Positions 6,654 to 13,873 of a stretch of DNA of 18,314 bases are shown here, one piece after another. The first letter of the stretch is position 1; each line of letters opens with the position of its first letter. The position numbers were made by a program, and so were the translations under genes. Source of the DNA: Clostridia bacterium (GTDB lineage Bacteria > Bacillota > Clostridia > Christensenellales > Borkfalkiaceae); the NCBI GenBank assembly GCA_900770185.1, contig CAAGJM010000043.1, positions 1 through 18,314 on the forward strand, read 5' to 3'. The notes beneath the pieces were generated by a model. It was not told where the DNA came from and made no database searches. It was given only the letters and a program-made list of their open reading frames with translations.

Positions 6654-6774
6654 CTTTATATTGATTTTGTTCGTCAAGTTTTGCACGAAAATGCAATTTT
6701 CGCGCTTTCAAACAAAACTTTCGGTATCATTATTACAATAAAATTAAAAATCGTTTTCAAACGAAAGGAGAATT

Positions 6775-9117
6775 ATGTTTTTATCTAAAAAATTCATTGC
6801 GGCAAATTACGACGTTGCGGACTTTACGAACGTTGTACCCGCGCCGTATTTGCGCAAAACTTTTAATCTTGATTTTACGCCCGAATCAGCCGAAATTACA
6901 ATTTGCGGCTTAGGGTTTTACGAGCTTTATATAAACGGCGTAAATATAACGAAAGGCGCGCTTGCGCCGTATATTTCTAACCCCGACGATATTTGTTATT
7001 ACGATAATTACGACGTTAAATCCTACCTTAAAACGGGCAAAAACGCGATAGGCATTGTCCTTGGTAACGGGTTCAGAAACTCCTTCGGCGGGTTCGTGTG
7101 GGACTTTGAAAAGGCGGACTGCCGCGGGGCGGTGTGCCTTGCGCTTTCATTCGAGGCAAAATCGGGCGACAAATCCGTAACGTTCGAGGCGGACGAGAGT
7201 TTTAAAACTCATCCGTCGCCCTTAAAGCGAAACGACGTCAGAATGGGCACGCTTTACGACGCGCGCGACGAAATCGCGGGGTGGAACTTGCCCGATTTTG
7301 ACGATAGTTCGTGGAAAAACGCGGTAAAAATAACCATGCCGAAAGGCGAAAGAAAGCTTTGCGCCGTCGAACCCATTAAGGTTTACAAGGTTTTAAAGCC
7401 TGTTTCCGTTAAATTTTACGACGAAATACCGCTATCGTATAAAACCCCCGAAAGCGGTGCGGAACCGTTCCCCGAAAGCTTCCGCAAAAACGTTTACGTT
7501 TACGACTTCGGTCTTAATTCGGCGGGCGTTTCCCGCTTGAAAATCAAGGGTAAAAGGGGGCAAAAAATCACTATCCACCACGGCGAATATTTGCAGGACG
7601 GCAAGTTTTCGTTGTTTACGACGATGTTCGAGTGGCATAAGGACTATAAACTTTACCTTGACTACGGTCAGTGCGACGAATATATTTTAAAAGGCGACGG
7701 ATTAGAAGTTTACACCCCCGTATTTAAGTACGACGGGTTCAGATATTTATGCGTGGAAGGTTTAACGCCCGAGCAGGCAACCCTTGACGCCTTCGAGTTT
7801 TTGGTAATGAGTTCGAGCCTTGAAACCCGCGCCGACTTTACGTGTTCGGATAAAACGCTTAACACCCTTTACGAAATGGCGGTAAACTCGGACAAATCGA
7901 ATTTTTATTATTTTCCGACGGACTGCCCGCACCGCGAAAAGAACGGCTGGACGGGCGACGCTTCTATGTCCTGCGAGCATATGCTTTTGCACCTTCGGGG
8001 CGAAAAAAGTTTGGAAGAATGGCTTAATAACGTAAGAAAAGCTCAGAAAGAATCGGGGCAGATCCCGGGCATTGTGCCGACGGGCGGCTGGGGTTACAGT
8101 TGGGGTAACGGCCCCGTGTGGGACAGCGTGCTGTTCACTCTGCCGCTTGAAATTTACCGCCGCACGGGCGACAAAAAAGTTATAAACGATAACTTAGAGG
8201 CAATGCTAAGGTGGCTTTCATATGCGGGGACTAAACGCGACGATAAGGGGCTTCTTGCGTTCGGGCTTGGCGACTGGGTGGACCCGAACGAGGGTATAAA
8301 CGGTAAAATCGCCGCGCCGCTTGAACTTACCGACACGGTTATGACCTATTTAAACGCCGAAATAGCCGAATTTTTGTTCGGCGAAGTCGGGCGCACGCTT
8401 GAAAAGCATTTTGCCGCAGAGTTTAAGGCCGAACTTAAAAAGGCGATAAGAACTAACCTTATAAACTTCGATACGATGACCGCGGCGGGTGACTGCCAGA
8501 CGTCGCAGGCGTTCACGATTTTCGCAAAAATATTTACCGATAGCGAAATGCCCGCGGCAAAGCGCAGGCTTTTGGAAATCATTCACCGCGATAATGATAT
8601 TAACGCCTGCGGCATGGTGGGGTTAAGGTGCATTTTCCGCATTTTATGCGATATGGGCGAAGGCGATTTAGCTTATAAAATGATTGTATACGACGGGTAT
8701 TCGGGTTACGCTTCCTGGATAAAAGCGGGCGCGACTGCGCTATGCGAGCAGTTCTTTTTATTTGCGGGTCGCGGCACCGGTTCGCAAAACCACCACTTCC
8801 TCGGCGATATTTTAGCGTTGTTTATCGAAAAATTCGCGGGGCTTAACCCAAACCCCTATTATAACGATAAAAATTATCTTTTAGTTACGCCTGACTTTAT
8901 ATCCGCGCTTAATTACGCAAAGGCAAGTTTTGACTTCGATAGCGGCAAGTCCTACGTTTCGTGGGAAAGGGCGGGGGATAAAATCAGCCTTAAAATAACC
9001 GTCCCCGAAGGGGTTAGGGCGGAGCTTATTCTGCCGCAAGGTTACGCTTTAATCGAAAAAACAGCAAAACTTATCGCGGGCGAAAACGAATTTACCGTAG
9101 TTAAAATACAAAATTAA
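6775..9117 (+). CDS. GH78 alpha-L-rhamnosidase
   Basis: A 780-residue inverting glycosidase that releases terminal alpha-L-rhamnose from plant glycosides, pectin fragments or bacterial polysaccharides. There is no signal peptide, so it acts in the cytoplasm on imported substrates. Residues 1-200 form jelly-roll domains of the Bac_rhamnosid_N type (GLGFYELYINGVNI at 45-58). The next part carries the concanavalin-like domain (YDFGLNSAGVSRL). The (alpha/alpha)6 barrel starts near 360. The catalytic stretch TDCPHREKNGWTGD (382-395) keeps Asp383, Glu388, Trp392 and Asp395 in the same spacing as Asp567, Glu572, Trp576 and Asp579 that I recall for Bacillus sp. GL1 RhaB. GATALCEQ holds the probable general base Glu658, and QNHHF (671-675) a substrate-site His. 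AAAGGAG at 6764-6770 supports the start. It is preceded by a repeat-rich leader and seems to be transcribed alone. Confidence 0.9.
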   Translation: MFLSKKFIAANYDVADFTNVVPAPYLRKTFNLDFTPESAEITICGLGFYELYINGVNITKGALAPYISNPDDICYYDNYDVKSYLKTGKNAIGIVLGNGFRNSFGGFVWDFEKADCRGAVCLALSFEAKSGDKSVTFEADESFKTHPSPLKRNDVRMGTLYDARDEIAGWNLPDFDDSSWKNAVKITMPKGERKLCAVEPIKVYKVLKPVSVKFYDEIPLSYKTPESGAEPFPESFRKNVYVYDFGLNSAGVSRLKIKGKRGQKITIHHGEYLQDGKFSLFTTMFEWHKDYKLYLDYGQCDEYILKGDGLEVYTPVFKYDGFRYLCVEGLTPEQATLDAFEFLVMSSSLETRADFTCSDKTLNTLYEMAVNSDKSNFYYFPTDCPHREKNGWTGDASMSCEHMLLHLRGEKSLEEWLNNVRKAQKESGQIPGIVPTGGWGYSWGNGPVWDSVLFTLPLEIYRRTGDKKVINDNLEAMLRWLSYAGTKRDDKGLLAFGLGDWVDPNEGINGKIAAPLELTDTVMTYLNAEIAEFLFGEVGRTLEKHFAAEFKAELKKAIRTNLINFDTMTAAGDCQTSQAFTIFAKIFTDSEMPAAKRRLLEIIHRDNDINACGMVGLRCIFRILCDMGEGDLAYKMIVYDGYSGYASWIKAGATALCEQFFLFAGRGTGSQNHHFLGDILALFIEKFAGLNPNPYYNDKNYLLVTPDFISALNYAKASFDFDSGKSYVSWERAGDKISLKITVPEGVRAELILPQGYALIEKTAKLIAGENEFTVVKIQN

Positions 9118-9140
9118 ACAATTAGCGGCGAAAATTTGCC

Positions 9141-9169
9141 TTGACTAAACGGACGAAAAACGGTAACAT
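9141..9169 (+). promoter_or_regulatory. Promoter giving a leaderless mRNA for the kinase-like gene
   Basis: TTGACT (9141-9146) and TAACAT (9164-9169) are 17 bases apart. The -10 box ends six bases before the ATG at 9176, so transcription would begin at or one to two bases after the start codon's first base. No Shine-Dalgarno sequence lies upstream. Confidence 0.6.
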
Positions 9170-9175
9170 ATATCT

Positions 9176-9883
9176 ATGCACGACATCTACGAAATTGCAG
9201 GCGTAAAAATAAAAGTAAATTATAAACATCCGTATATCGGCGCGGCGTATTCAGAGTATGAAATCGGCGGCGACGGTTACGATTTTGAAGTTTCGGCGAC
9301 GGATAGTGAAATCGAGGCCGAAAAGGCTTTTATAAGCGATTTATCTGCGCCGCAGTACGAAAACCTTGCTATATTCAGAAAAATTGCGGACGCTATGCTT
9401 GAAAGTTATAACGCGCTCGTATTCCATTCGTCGGCAATATCGTATAACGGTAAGGGGATTTTGGTCGCCGCGAAAAGCGGAACGGGCAAGTCTACCTTAA
9501 ACAGGCGCATATCCGTATCCGCACCCGCCGCTACCGAATATATTAACGACGATAAGCCTATTATAAGGCTGATTGACGGGGTTTGGTACGTTTTCGGCAC
9601 GCCGTGGATGGGTAAGCACCGCTTGGGCAAAAACGTAAAAGTCCCCTTAAAAGCGATAATTTTACTGACGCGCGGCGAAAACAAGGCTAAAAAAATCAGC
9701 GGGCTTGACGCGCTTAAAGAATTATTTACGCAGACCGTGCGCGCAAAAACCGCAAGCGTTGCCGACACCGAAATCAAGTTGTTTGAAAATTTGATTAAAA
9801 ACGTAAGTTTTATAAGATATTCGTGCTTAAACGAAGATTCCGCGGCAACCTATATTATAGAAACTGTTTTGGAGAAGTTATAA
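9176..9883 (+). CDS. HPr kinase/phosphorylase-like ATPase of RiPP type
   Basis: A 235-residue protein related to the C-terminal domain of HPr kinase but lacking its N-terminal domain, as in the kinase-like proteins found with PqqD proteins and lasso-peptide genes, where a member (in paeninodin biosynthesis) phosphorylates the peptide. An N-terminal region of about 80 residues begins YEIAGVKIKV. HSSAI (84-88) and NGKGILVAAKSGTGKST (91-107) form the phosphate-binding loop region, INDDKP (124-129) supplies the acidic pair, and GTPWMGK (141-147) with PLKAIILLTRGEN matches the RiPP-associated branch. Target and reaction are inferred; a peptide or protein kinase is most likely. The start is supported by the conserved N-terminus. 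Its stop codon abuts the PqqD start, so it heads a tight three-gene unit. It is not a true HprK: it lacks the N-terminal domain and the sugar-transport context. Confidence 0.8.
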   Translation: MHDIYEIAGVKIKVNYKHPYIGAAYSEYEIGGDGYDFEVSATDSEIEAEKAFISDLSAPQYENLAIFRKIADAMLESYNALVFHSSAISYNGKGILVAAKSGTGKSTLNRRISVSAPAATEYINDDKPIIRLIDGVWYVFGTPWMGKHRLGKNVKVPLKAIILLTRGENKAKKISGLDALKELFTQTVRAKTASVADTEIKLFENLIKNVSFIRYSCLNEDSAATYIIETVLEKL

Positions 9884-10168
9884 ATGAAAATTAACGAAGG
9901 TTTTATTTTAAAAGAAATCGAAGGGGTCGGCGGGGAAACGAAATACGTCGTCATAACCGTCGGCAAAGCGAGCGAAAAAATCGGCGGAATGATAACCTTG
10001 AACGAAACGCTTAAAGATATATGGAAACTTATCGAGGCGGGCAAAACGAAAGATCAGATTATCGACGAAATGGTTAAACGATACGACGTTACCCGCGAAG
10101 CGTTTTCTTTAGACTTAGATAAAATTTTAGCCGACCTTAAGGCCGCCGGTATTTTTAATGACGATTGA
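9884..10168 (+). CDS. PqqD family protein (RiPP recognition element)
   Basis: A 94-residue small winged-helix protein of the PqqD family, which binds the leader region of ribosomally made peptides and presents them to modifying enzymes. The N-terminal strands (MKINEGFILKEIEG, then KYVVITVG) are followed by GMITLNETLKDIWKLIEAG (35-53), the family hallmark of small-residue turn, LN and IW, and then by a helical half with ydvTREAF and LKAAGIF at the end. The ATG follows the kinase stop codon without a gap, and GGAG at 9871-9874 inside the kinase gene serves as its binding site. No radical SAM enzyme, cyclase or protease of known RiPP pathways adjoins it except the two partners described here. 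It could work as an adaptor for the kinase-like protein. Confidence 0.85.
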   Translation: MKINEGFILKEIEGVGGETKYVVITVGKASEKIGGMITLNETLKDIWKLIEAGKTKDQIIDEMVKRYDVTREAFSLDLDKILADLKAAGIFNDD

Positions 10169-10568
10169 AGAAGCAATTTTAAAGGACGGGTTTATAGTAA
10201 CCCCCGTAAAAGGCACCAGCATGATGCCTATGCTCGATTCTCGCACCGACAGGGCGGTTATCGAGGCGTTTAACGGTAAGTTAAACAGGGGCGACGTAGT
10301 GCTGTATAAGCGCAATAACGGCTCATACGTTTTGCATCGTTTGGTAAAAACAGGCAACAAAGGCTTGGTTTTTTGCGGAGATAACCATTTCGCGCTCGAA
10401 TACGGCGTTACCGAGGATATGTGCCTCGGCGTATTGAAGGGGTATTTCCGCGGGGAAGATTACTTCGATTTACAAAAAAGCCGCAAGTATAAATTTTATA
10501 AAGCGTTTTACGCAAACCGCCGCGTTCTGAAAAAATTGTTGTATCCGTTTTTTAAAAAACGCAAATAA
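10158..10568 (+). CDS. S24/S26 family peptidase, Ser-His type, no membrane anchor
   Basis: A 136-residue protein with the fold of signal peptidase I and LexA-type peptidases. The Ser box is KGTSMMPML (18-26; probable nucleophile Ser21). RGDVVLYKR (44-52) and VLHRLV (58-63) follow, where His60 replaces the general-base Lys, as in SipW-like and archaeal signal peptidases. CGDN (73-76) is the last family box. There is no N-terminal membrane segment, so it appears cytosolic or held at the membrane only by its basic C-terminal tail (LLYPFFKKRK). The start lies inside the PqqD gene (11-base overlap), which implies translational coupling; only a weak AAGG is present upstream. Proteolysis of a peptide leader bound by the PqqD protein is a reasonable guess, not shown. 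Alternatives are a regulator-type self-cleaving fold without activity. Confidence 0.8.
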   Translation: MTIEEAILKDGFIVTPVKGTSMMPMLDSRTDRAVIEAFNGKLNRGDVVLYKRNNGSYVLHRLVKTGNKGLVFCGDNHFALEYGVTEDMCLGVLKGYFRGEDYFDLQKSRKYKFYKAFYANRRVLKKLLYPFFKKRK

Positions 10569-10640
10569 TCGTAGTGTACCATTCCTTATCGCCGAATAAC
10601 GGTAAAGAACGCTGTTTACTCAAAAAGCAAATACAAAAAC

Positions 10641-10669
10641 AAAAAACGCCGAAAATTTCGGCGTTTTTT
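10641..10669. terminator. Bidirectional terminator, first of two
   Basis: The stem CGCCGAAA/TTTCGGCG is flanked by six A before and six T after, so it would stop transcripts from both strands. It is 72 bases after the peptidase gene. A third hairpin, TTTTGC/GCAAAA (10673-10689), lies between the two terminators. Between 10569 and 10640 I see no gene. Confidence 0.85.
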
Positions 10670-10701
10670 AAGTTTTGCGCGGCGCAAAAACCGTACTGAC
10701 C

Positions 10702-10740
10702 GCATAAAAAACCGCCCGATATTCGGGCGGTTTTTTATGC
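10702..10740. terminator. Bidirectional terminator, second of two
   Basis: Perfect 18-bp arms (GCATAAAAAACCGCCCGA with its complement) with the loop TAT. The GC core is flanked by A6 and T6 runs on both sides. It separates the convergent peptidase and GH3 genes. Confidence 0.9.
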
Positions 10741-10741
10741 C

Positions 10742-10794
10742 ATAATTATAAAAGCGATTCGTCGTTTGCTATAATTATTAAAGCGTTTCGTCGT
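10742..10794. repeat. Tandem copy of the 3' end of the GH3 gene
   Basis: The 24-base stretch at 10771-10794, which holds the last codons and stop of the GH3 gene, is nearly repeated at 10742-10765 (22 of 24 bases identical), a period of 29 bases. Confidence 0.6.
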
Positions 10795-12805
10795 CGATAT
10801 CGTTGGTCGGGGTGAATTGCGTATACGGCGGCATTTCGACGGTAATTTTACCTTTAAGCGGTAAATTTCTTGACGAGCCGCCCACGTACACCTCGAAGTC
10901 GCCGCTTTCAAGATAGTAGTCTTTAATCGGGGGTAGATAGTATTCGAGCGACGATTTTTCTATCTTGACGCTTACGCGCTTAGTTTCGCCGGCTTTTATC
11001 AAATCTTTACTGAACGCCGCAAGTTCCTTTTCGGGGCGGGGTAGAAGAGAGAACACGTCTTTGATATAAACCTGTGAAACTTCTTTACCGTCGACTTTCG
11101 ATACGTTCTTCACGTCGTAAGAAACGACGTAATCTTCGCCCGATTTTTTAATATCGAGGTTAGAATACTCGAATTCGGAGTAGCTTAAACCGAAACCGAA
11201 TTCATAACGGACGGGCAGATTGTATTTATCGAAGTGCCTGTATCCGACGAATACGCCGTCGGTATAATCGTCGTAATAATAATTTTCGAGGTCCGGGGTA
11301 ACGTAGCAGTCTTCGATATCGTAGGGGAACGTTTCGGTGAGTTTACCCGACGGGTTCGTTTTTCCCGAAATGATTTTTGCTATCGCTTCGTTCATGCCGT
11401 CGCCCGCAAAGCCGGTGAAAAGTATTGCCGCAACCGAGTCTTCAACCTCGGTTAAATCGACCGCCGAGCTTGCCTCTACGACTAAAATTACGTTTTTATT
11501 ATATTTTGCAACGGCGTTCACGACCGATATAAATTGCGGGCGCAGTTTAATGGTGTACCTGTCGCGCGCTTCCGATTCTTCGAATTCGCCCGTACCGACG
11601 GTCATTACCACGGCGTCCGAACTGTATGCGAGTCTTTGCGCCTTGTTTACTTTAGCGAGGTTGTTGATGATTTCGCGCTTGCCGTCGTCGTGGAAAACGC
11701 CTTCGAACACAACTTCCGTTTCGGGGTAAAGCTTTTTAATCTCGTCGTAAAGAGGTTTCGGGGGATATTTGCTGAAAACGTTCGCCGAGCCGCCGCCCGA
11801 GTACGCCGGGAATTTTGCAAACGTACCGATAACGCCGAGTTTTTTAACGGGTTTAAGGGGCAAAATACCGTCGTTTTTAAGTAGAACCATACCGCCTTCG
11901 GCTAAACTTACGCAACGCTCGTAACGCTCGTCGTGCGTGAGAGGGGCGGTGCGGAGCGGTTTAGCGGCAACAGCCTTTTCAATCATTTTTAAAAGCCTAT
12001 CGCAGGACGCGTCGATTTCTTCGTCGGTTATAAAGCCCGCTTCATACGCTTTTTTAAGTTGACTAAAAGCATGTTCCTCGTAAGGCATTTGAAGGTCAAG
12101 CGTTGCTTTCAGGCTCTTTGCGCGATTGAAAACCGCGCCCCAGTCTGACATAATAACGCCGTCGTAATTCATTTCTTTACGAAGTTTTTCGTCTAAAAGG
12201 TCTTTGTTTTCGCTTGCGTAAACGCCGTTAATGCGGTTGTAACTGCACATAACCGCCCACGGTTTTGCTTCGAGAGCGATTTTAAAGTTTCTTAAATATA
12301 TATCGTGCATCGTTCTTTCGTCAGCGTTTGCGGAAACGTTCAAGCGGTCGTATTCGCTGTTATTGAGCGCATAGTGCTTTATGCACGCGCCGACGCCTTT
12401 ACTCTGCAAACCCTCAATGAATTTTTTAGCCATTTTGCCCGCTAAATAGGGGTCTTCCGAAAAATATTCGAAGTTTCTTCCGCATGCAAGGCTTCTTTTA
12501 ATGTTTACGCCGGGGGCAAGCAACATTTCGGTGTGGTTGTCAACGCAGTCCATCGCGATGCCTTCGCCGTCAAAAAACGCCGCGTCCTCGTCCCAGCTGT
12601 TGGATATAACCGACAGCGCGGGGTAGCAGTGGGTGGGAATGATTTTGCTCGTCCAGTCGTTGTTATTCTCAAAGCACTTGCAGCCGTTGGGCCCGTCGTG
12701 CATCTCGAACTTCGGCGCTTTGCCGCTCGTTTCAACTTCCCATCCGTTTTTGCCGATAAGCATTTTTAACTTTTCGTCTAAGGTAAAGTCGCTTAATTTA
12801 AACAT
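10778..12805 (-). CDS. GH3 family beta-glucosidase-type glycosidase
   Basis: A 675-residue retaining glycosidase without signal peptide, expected to cleave beta-glucosides, beta-xylosides or similar linkages in the cytoplasm. The N-terminal barrel shows MHDGPNG (35-41), GRNFEYFSEDP (109-119), KHYALNN (143-149) and VIMSDWGAV (217-225), with nucleophile Asp221. The second domain has FEESEARDR (408-416), whose Glu412 is the likely acid/base of the ExEGxDR pattern (Gly replaced by Ala). A fibronectin-III-like domain covers about 575-645 (VSQVYI, then PRPEKEL). The length is near the lower end for three-domain members. AAGGAG (12811-12816 on this strand) lies just before the start. It is divergent from the AraC gene across 294 bases. 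A CCCCG/CGGGG hairpin (12825-12840) lies in its leader. I could not identify its promoter with confidence. Confidence 0.92.
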   Translation of the reverse strand: MFKLSDFTLDEKLKMLIGKNGWEVETSGKAPKFEMHDGPNGCKCFENNNDWTSKIIPTHCYPALSVISNSWDEDAAFFDGEGIAMDCVDNHTEMLLAPGVNIKRSLACGRNFEYFSEDPYLAGKMAKKFIEGLQSKGVGACIKHYALNNSEYDRLNVSANADERTMHDIYLRNFKIALEAKPWAVMCSYNRINGVYASENKDLLDEKLRKEMNYDGVIMSDWGAVFNRAKSLKATLDLQMPYEEHAFSQLKKAYEAGFITDEEIDASCDRLLKMIEKAVAAKPLRTAPLTHDERYERCVSLAEGGMVLLKNDGILPLKPVKKLGVIGTFAKFPAYSGGGSANVFSKYPPKPLYDEIKKLYPETEVVFEGVFHDDGKREIINNLAKVNKAQRLAYSSDAVVMTVGTGEFEESEARDRYTIKLRPQFISVVNAVAKYNKNVILVVEASSAVDLTEVEDSVAAILFTGFAGDGMNEAIAKIISGKTNPSGKLTETFPYDIEDCYVTPDLENYYYDDYTDGVFVGYRHFDKYNLPVRYEFGFGLSYSEFEYSNLDIKKSGEDYVVSYDVKNVSKVDGKEVSQVYIKDVFSLLPRPEKELAAFSKDLIKAGETKRVSVKIEKSSLEYYLPPIKDYYLESGDFEVYVGGSSRNLPLKGKITVEMPPYTQFTPTNDIDDETL

Positions 12806-13038
12806 AATTTCTCCTTATTATCTTCCCCGTTATATCGGGGCGGCGCGCTTTATATATTTTTGCGCTTCATACCATTATTGTATAACGATTTTTTCAAATC
12901 TTCTTCGTTTATATTTTGTTTTTATTCTCATATATTTAGATATTTTATAAATTTGCCGAAAAATAATCGCGGTTAACAACGGTTTTATCAAGGCTTAAAA
13001 TAAATAAAAAAATAAAACGGAAAATTTATAAATAAGTG

Positions 13039-13067
13039 TTGCAAAAATGTAGAATTAGATTTATAAT
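13039..13067 (+). promoter_or_regulatory. Promoter of the AraC / alpha-galactosidase operon
   Basis: TTGCAA (13039-13044) and TATAAT (13062-13067) are 17 bases apart. The start would be near 13074, leaving a leader of about 26 bases without a Shine-Dalgarno sequence. The rest of the divergent interval (12806-13038) is AT-rich with no operator that I can name. Confidence 0.65.
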
Positions 13068-13099
13068 TTACTTGAAGTTACATTTTGATATAAAATTTT

Positions 13100-13873
13100 A
13101 TGAAACCTTTTTTTGAACAAAGAGATAACGATAAAAAAATCACCTGCTTTAACGCGACTGAAAATTTTCCCGCCCATTTTCATAGCGGGATAGAGATTGC
13201 CTACACGCTTTCGGGCGTGACGGTTACGTCGGTCGGCGGCAAAGTGTGTTCGGCTGAAAAAAACAGCCTTGTTTTCTTCGATTCGGGCGAAGTTCACTCT
13301 ATAATAGAGTGCGGCAGATATATAACCCTTATTATTCCCGAAAAATATCTTGCCGCGTTTACCTCTTTTAAGCGGGGGCGTGCGCTTGAAACGGTCGTCT
13401 TTTCGGACGACGACGGTTCGCTTAAAGATTTAATAGATAAAATCGGTTCTTCGTACGATGAGAACGAAGTGTATACGCAAGGGCTCGTTTACGTCTTTTT
13501 GGGCAAAATTTTAAGCCGCTCAAATCTCAAAATGACAAAAAACAAGGGGGCGGAAGGTTTAAAGCCCGTGCTTACCTATTTAAACGAGCACTATACCGAA
13601 AAAATCACCCTTGACGGCGTTGCCGAAAAGTTTAACTACAATAAGTGTTATTTGTCAACCGCTTTTAACAAAAATTTTAATACGAGCGTCACGGAGTACG
13701 TCAACAATTTGCGCCTTAAACATTTTATAAAAACCGTGCGCGAAACGCCCGGCGTTTCATTGACTGTCGCCGCGCTCGACAGCGGGTTTAATTCCTTGCA
13801 GACTTTTTATCGCGCGTTTAAAGATAGTTACGGCGTTTCGCCGAAAGAATATTTACGACAGGAGATTTTATGA
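13100..13873 (+). CDS. AraC family transcriptional regulator
   Basis: A 257-residue regulator with an N-terminal cupin sensor domain and a C-terminal AraC-type DNA-binding domain. The sensor shows FPAHFHSGIEIAYTLSG (23-39), with paired His residues typical of sugar-sensing AraC proteins, and FFDSGEVH (59-66). The DNA-binding part has LDGVAEKFNYNKCYLSTAF (171-189) as the first helix-turn-helix and VAALDSGFNSLQTFYRAFK (223-241) followed by YGVSPKEYLR as the second. It probably responds to galactosides or their products and activates its own operon and perhaps the divergent GH3 gene; this is inference from position. No Shine-Dalgarno site precedes the ATG, so translation may be weak, which would suit a regulator. 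Its stop codon overlaps the next start (ATGA). Confidence 0.9.
   Translation: MKPFFEQRDNDKKITCFNATENFPAHFHSGIEIAYTLSGVTVTSVGGKVCSAEKNSLVFFDSGEVHSIIECGRYITLIIPEKYLAAFTSFKRGRALETVVFSDDDGSLKDLIDKIGSSYDENEVYTQGLVYVFLGKILSRSNLKMTKNKGAEGLKPVLTYLNEHYTEKITLDGVAEKFNYNKCYLSTAFNKNFNTSVTEYVNNLRLKHFIKTVRETPGVSLTVAALDSGFNSLQTFYRAFKDSYGVSPKEYLRQEIL

Noticed and set aside
6541..6741. 66-codon frame starting at TTG in the second leader repeat
   Set aside because: No ribosome binding site, mostly built from hairpin repeat sequence, and the parallel copy 1 does not keep the frame.
10569..10640. Search for a precursor peptide gene after the peptidase
   Set aside because: No ATG, GTG or TTG with a binding site and a plausible small peptide was found here or in the 58 bases before the kinase-like gene.
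12633..12950. 105-codon plus-strand frame across the start of the GH3 gene
   Set aside because: It is mostly antisense to a well-supported GH3 coding region and has no domain or binding site.
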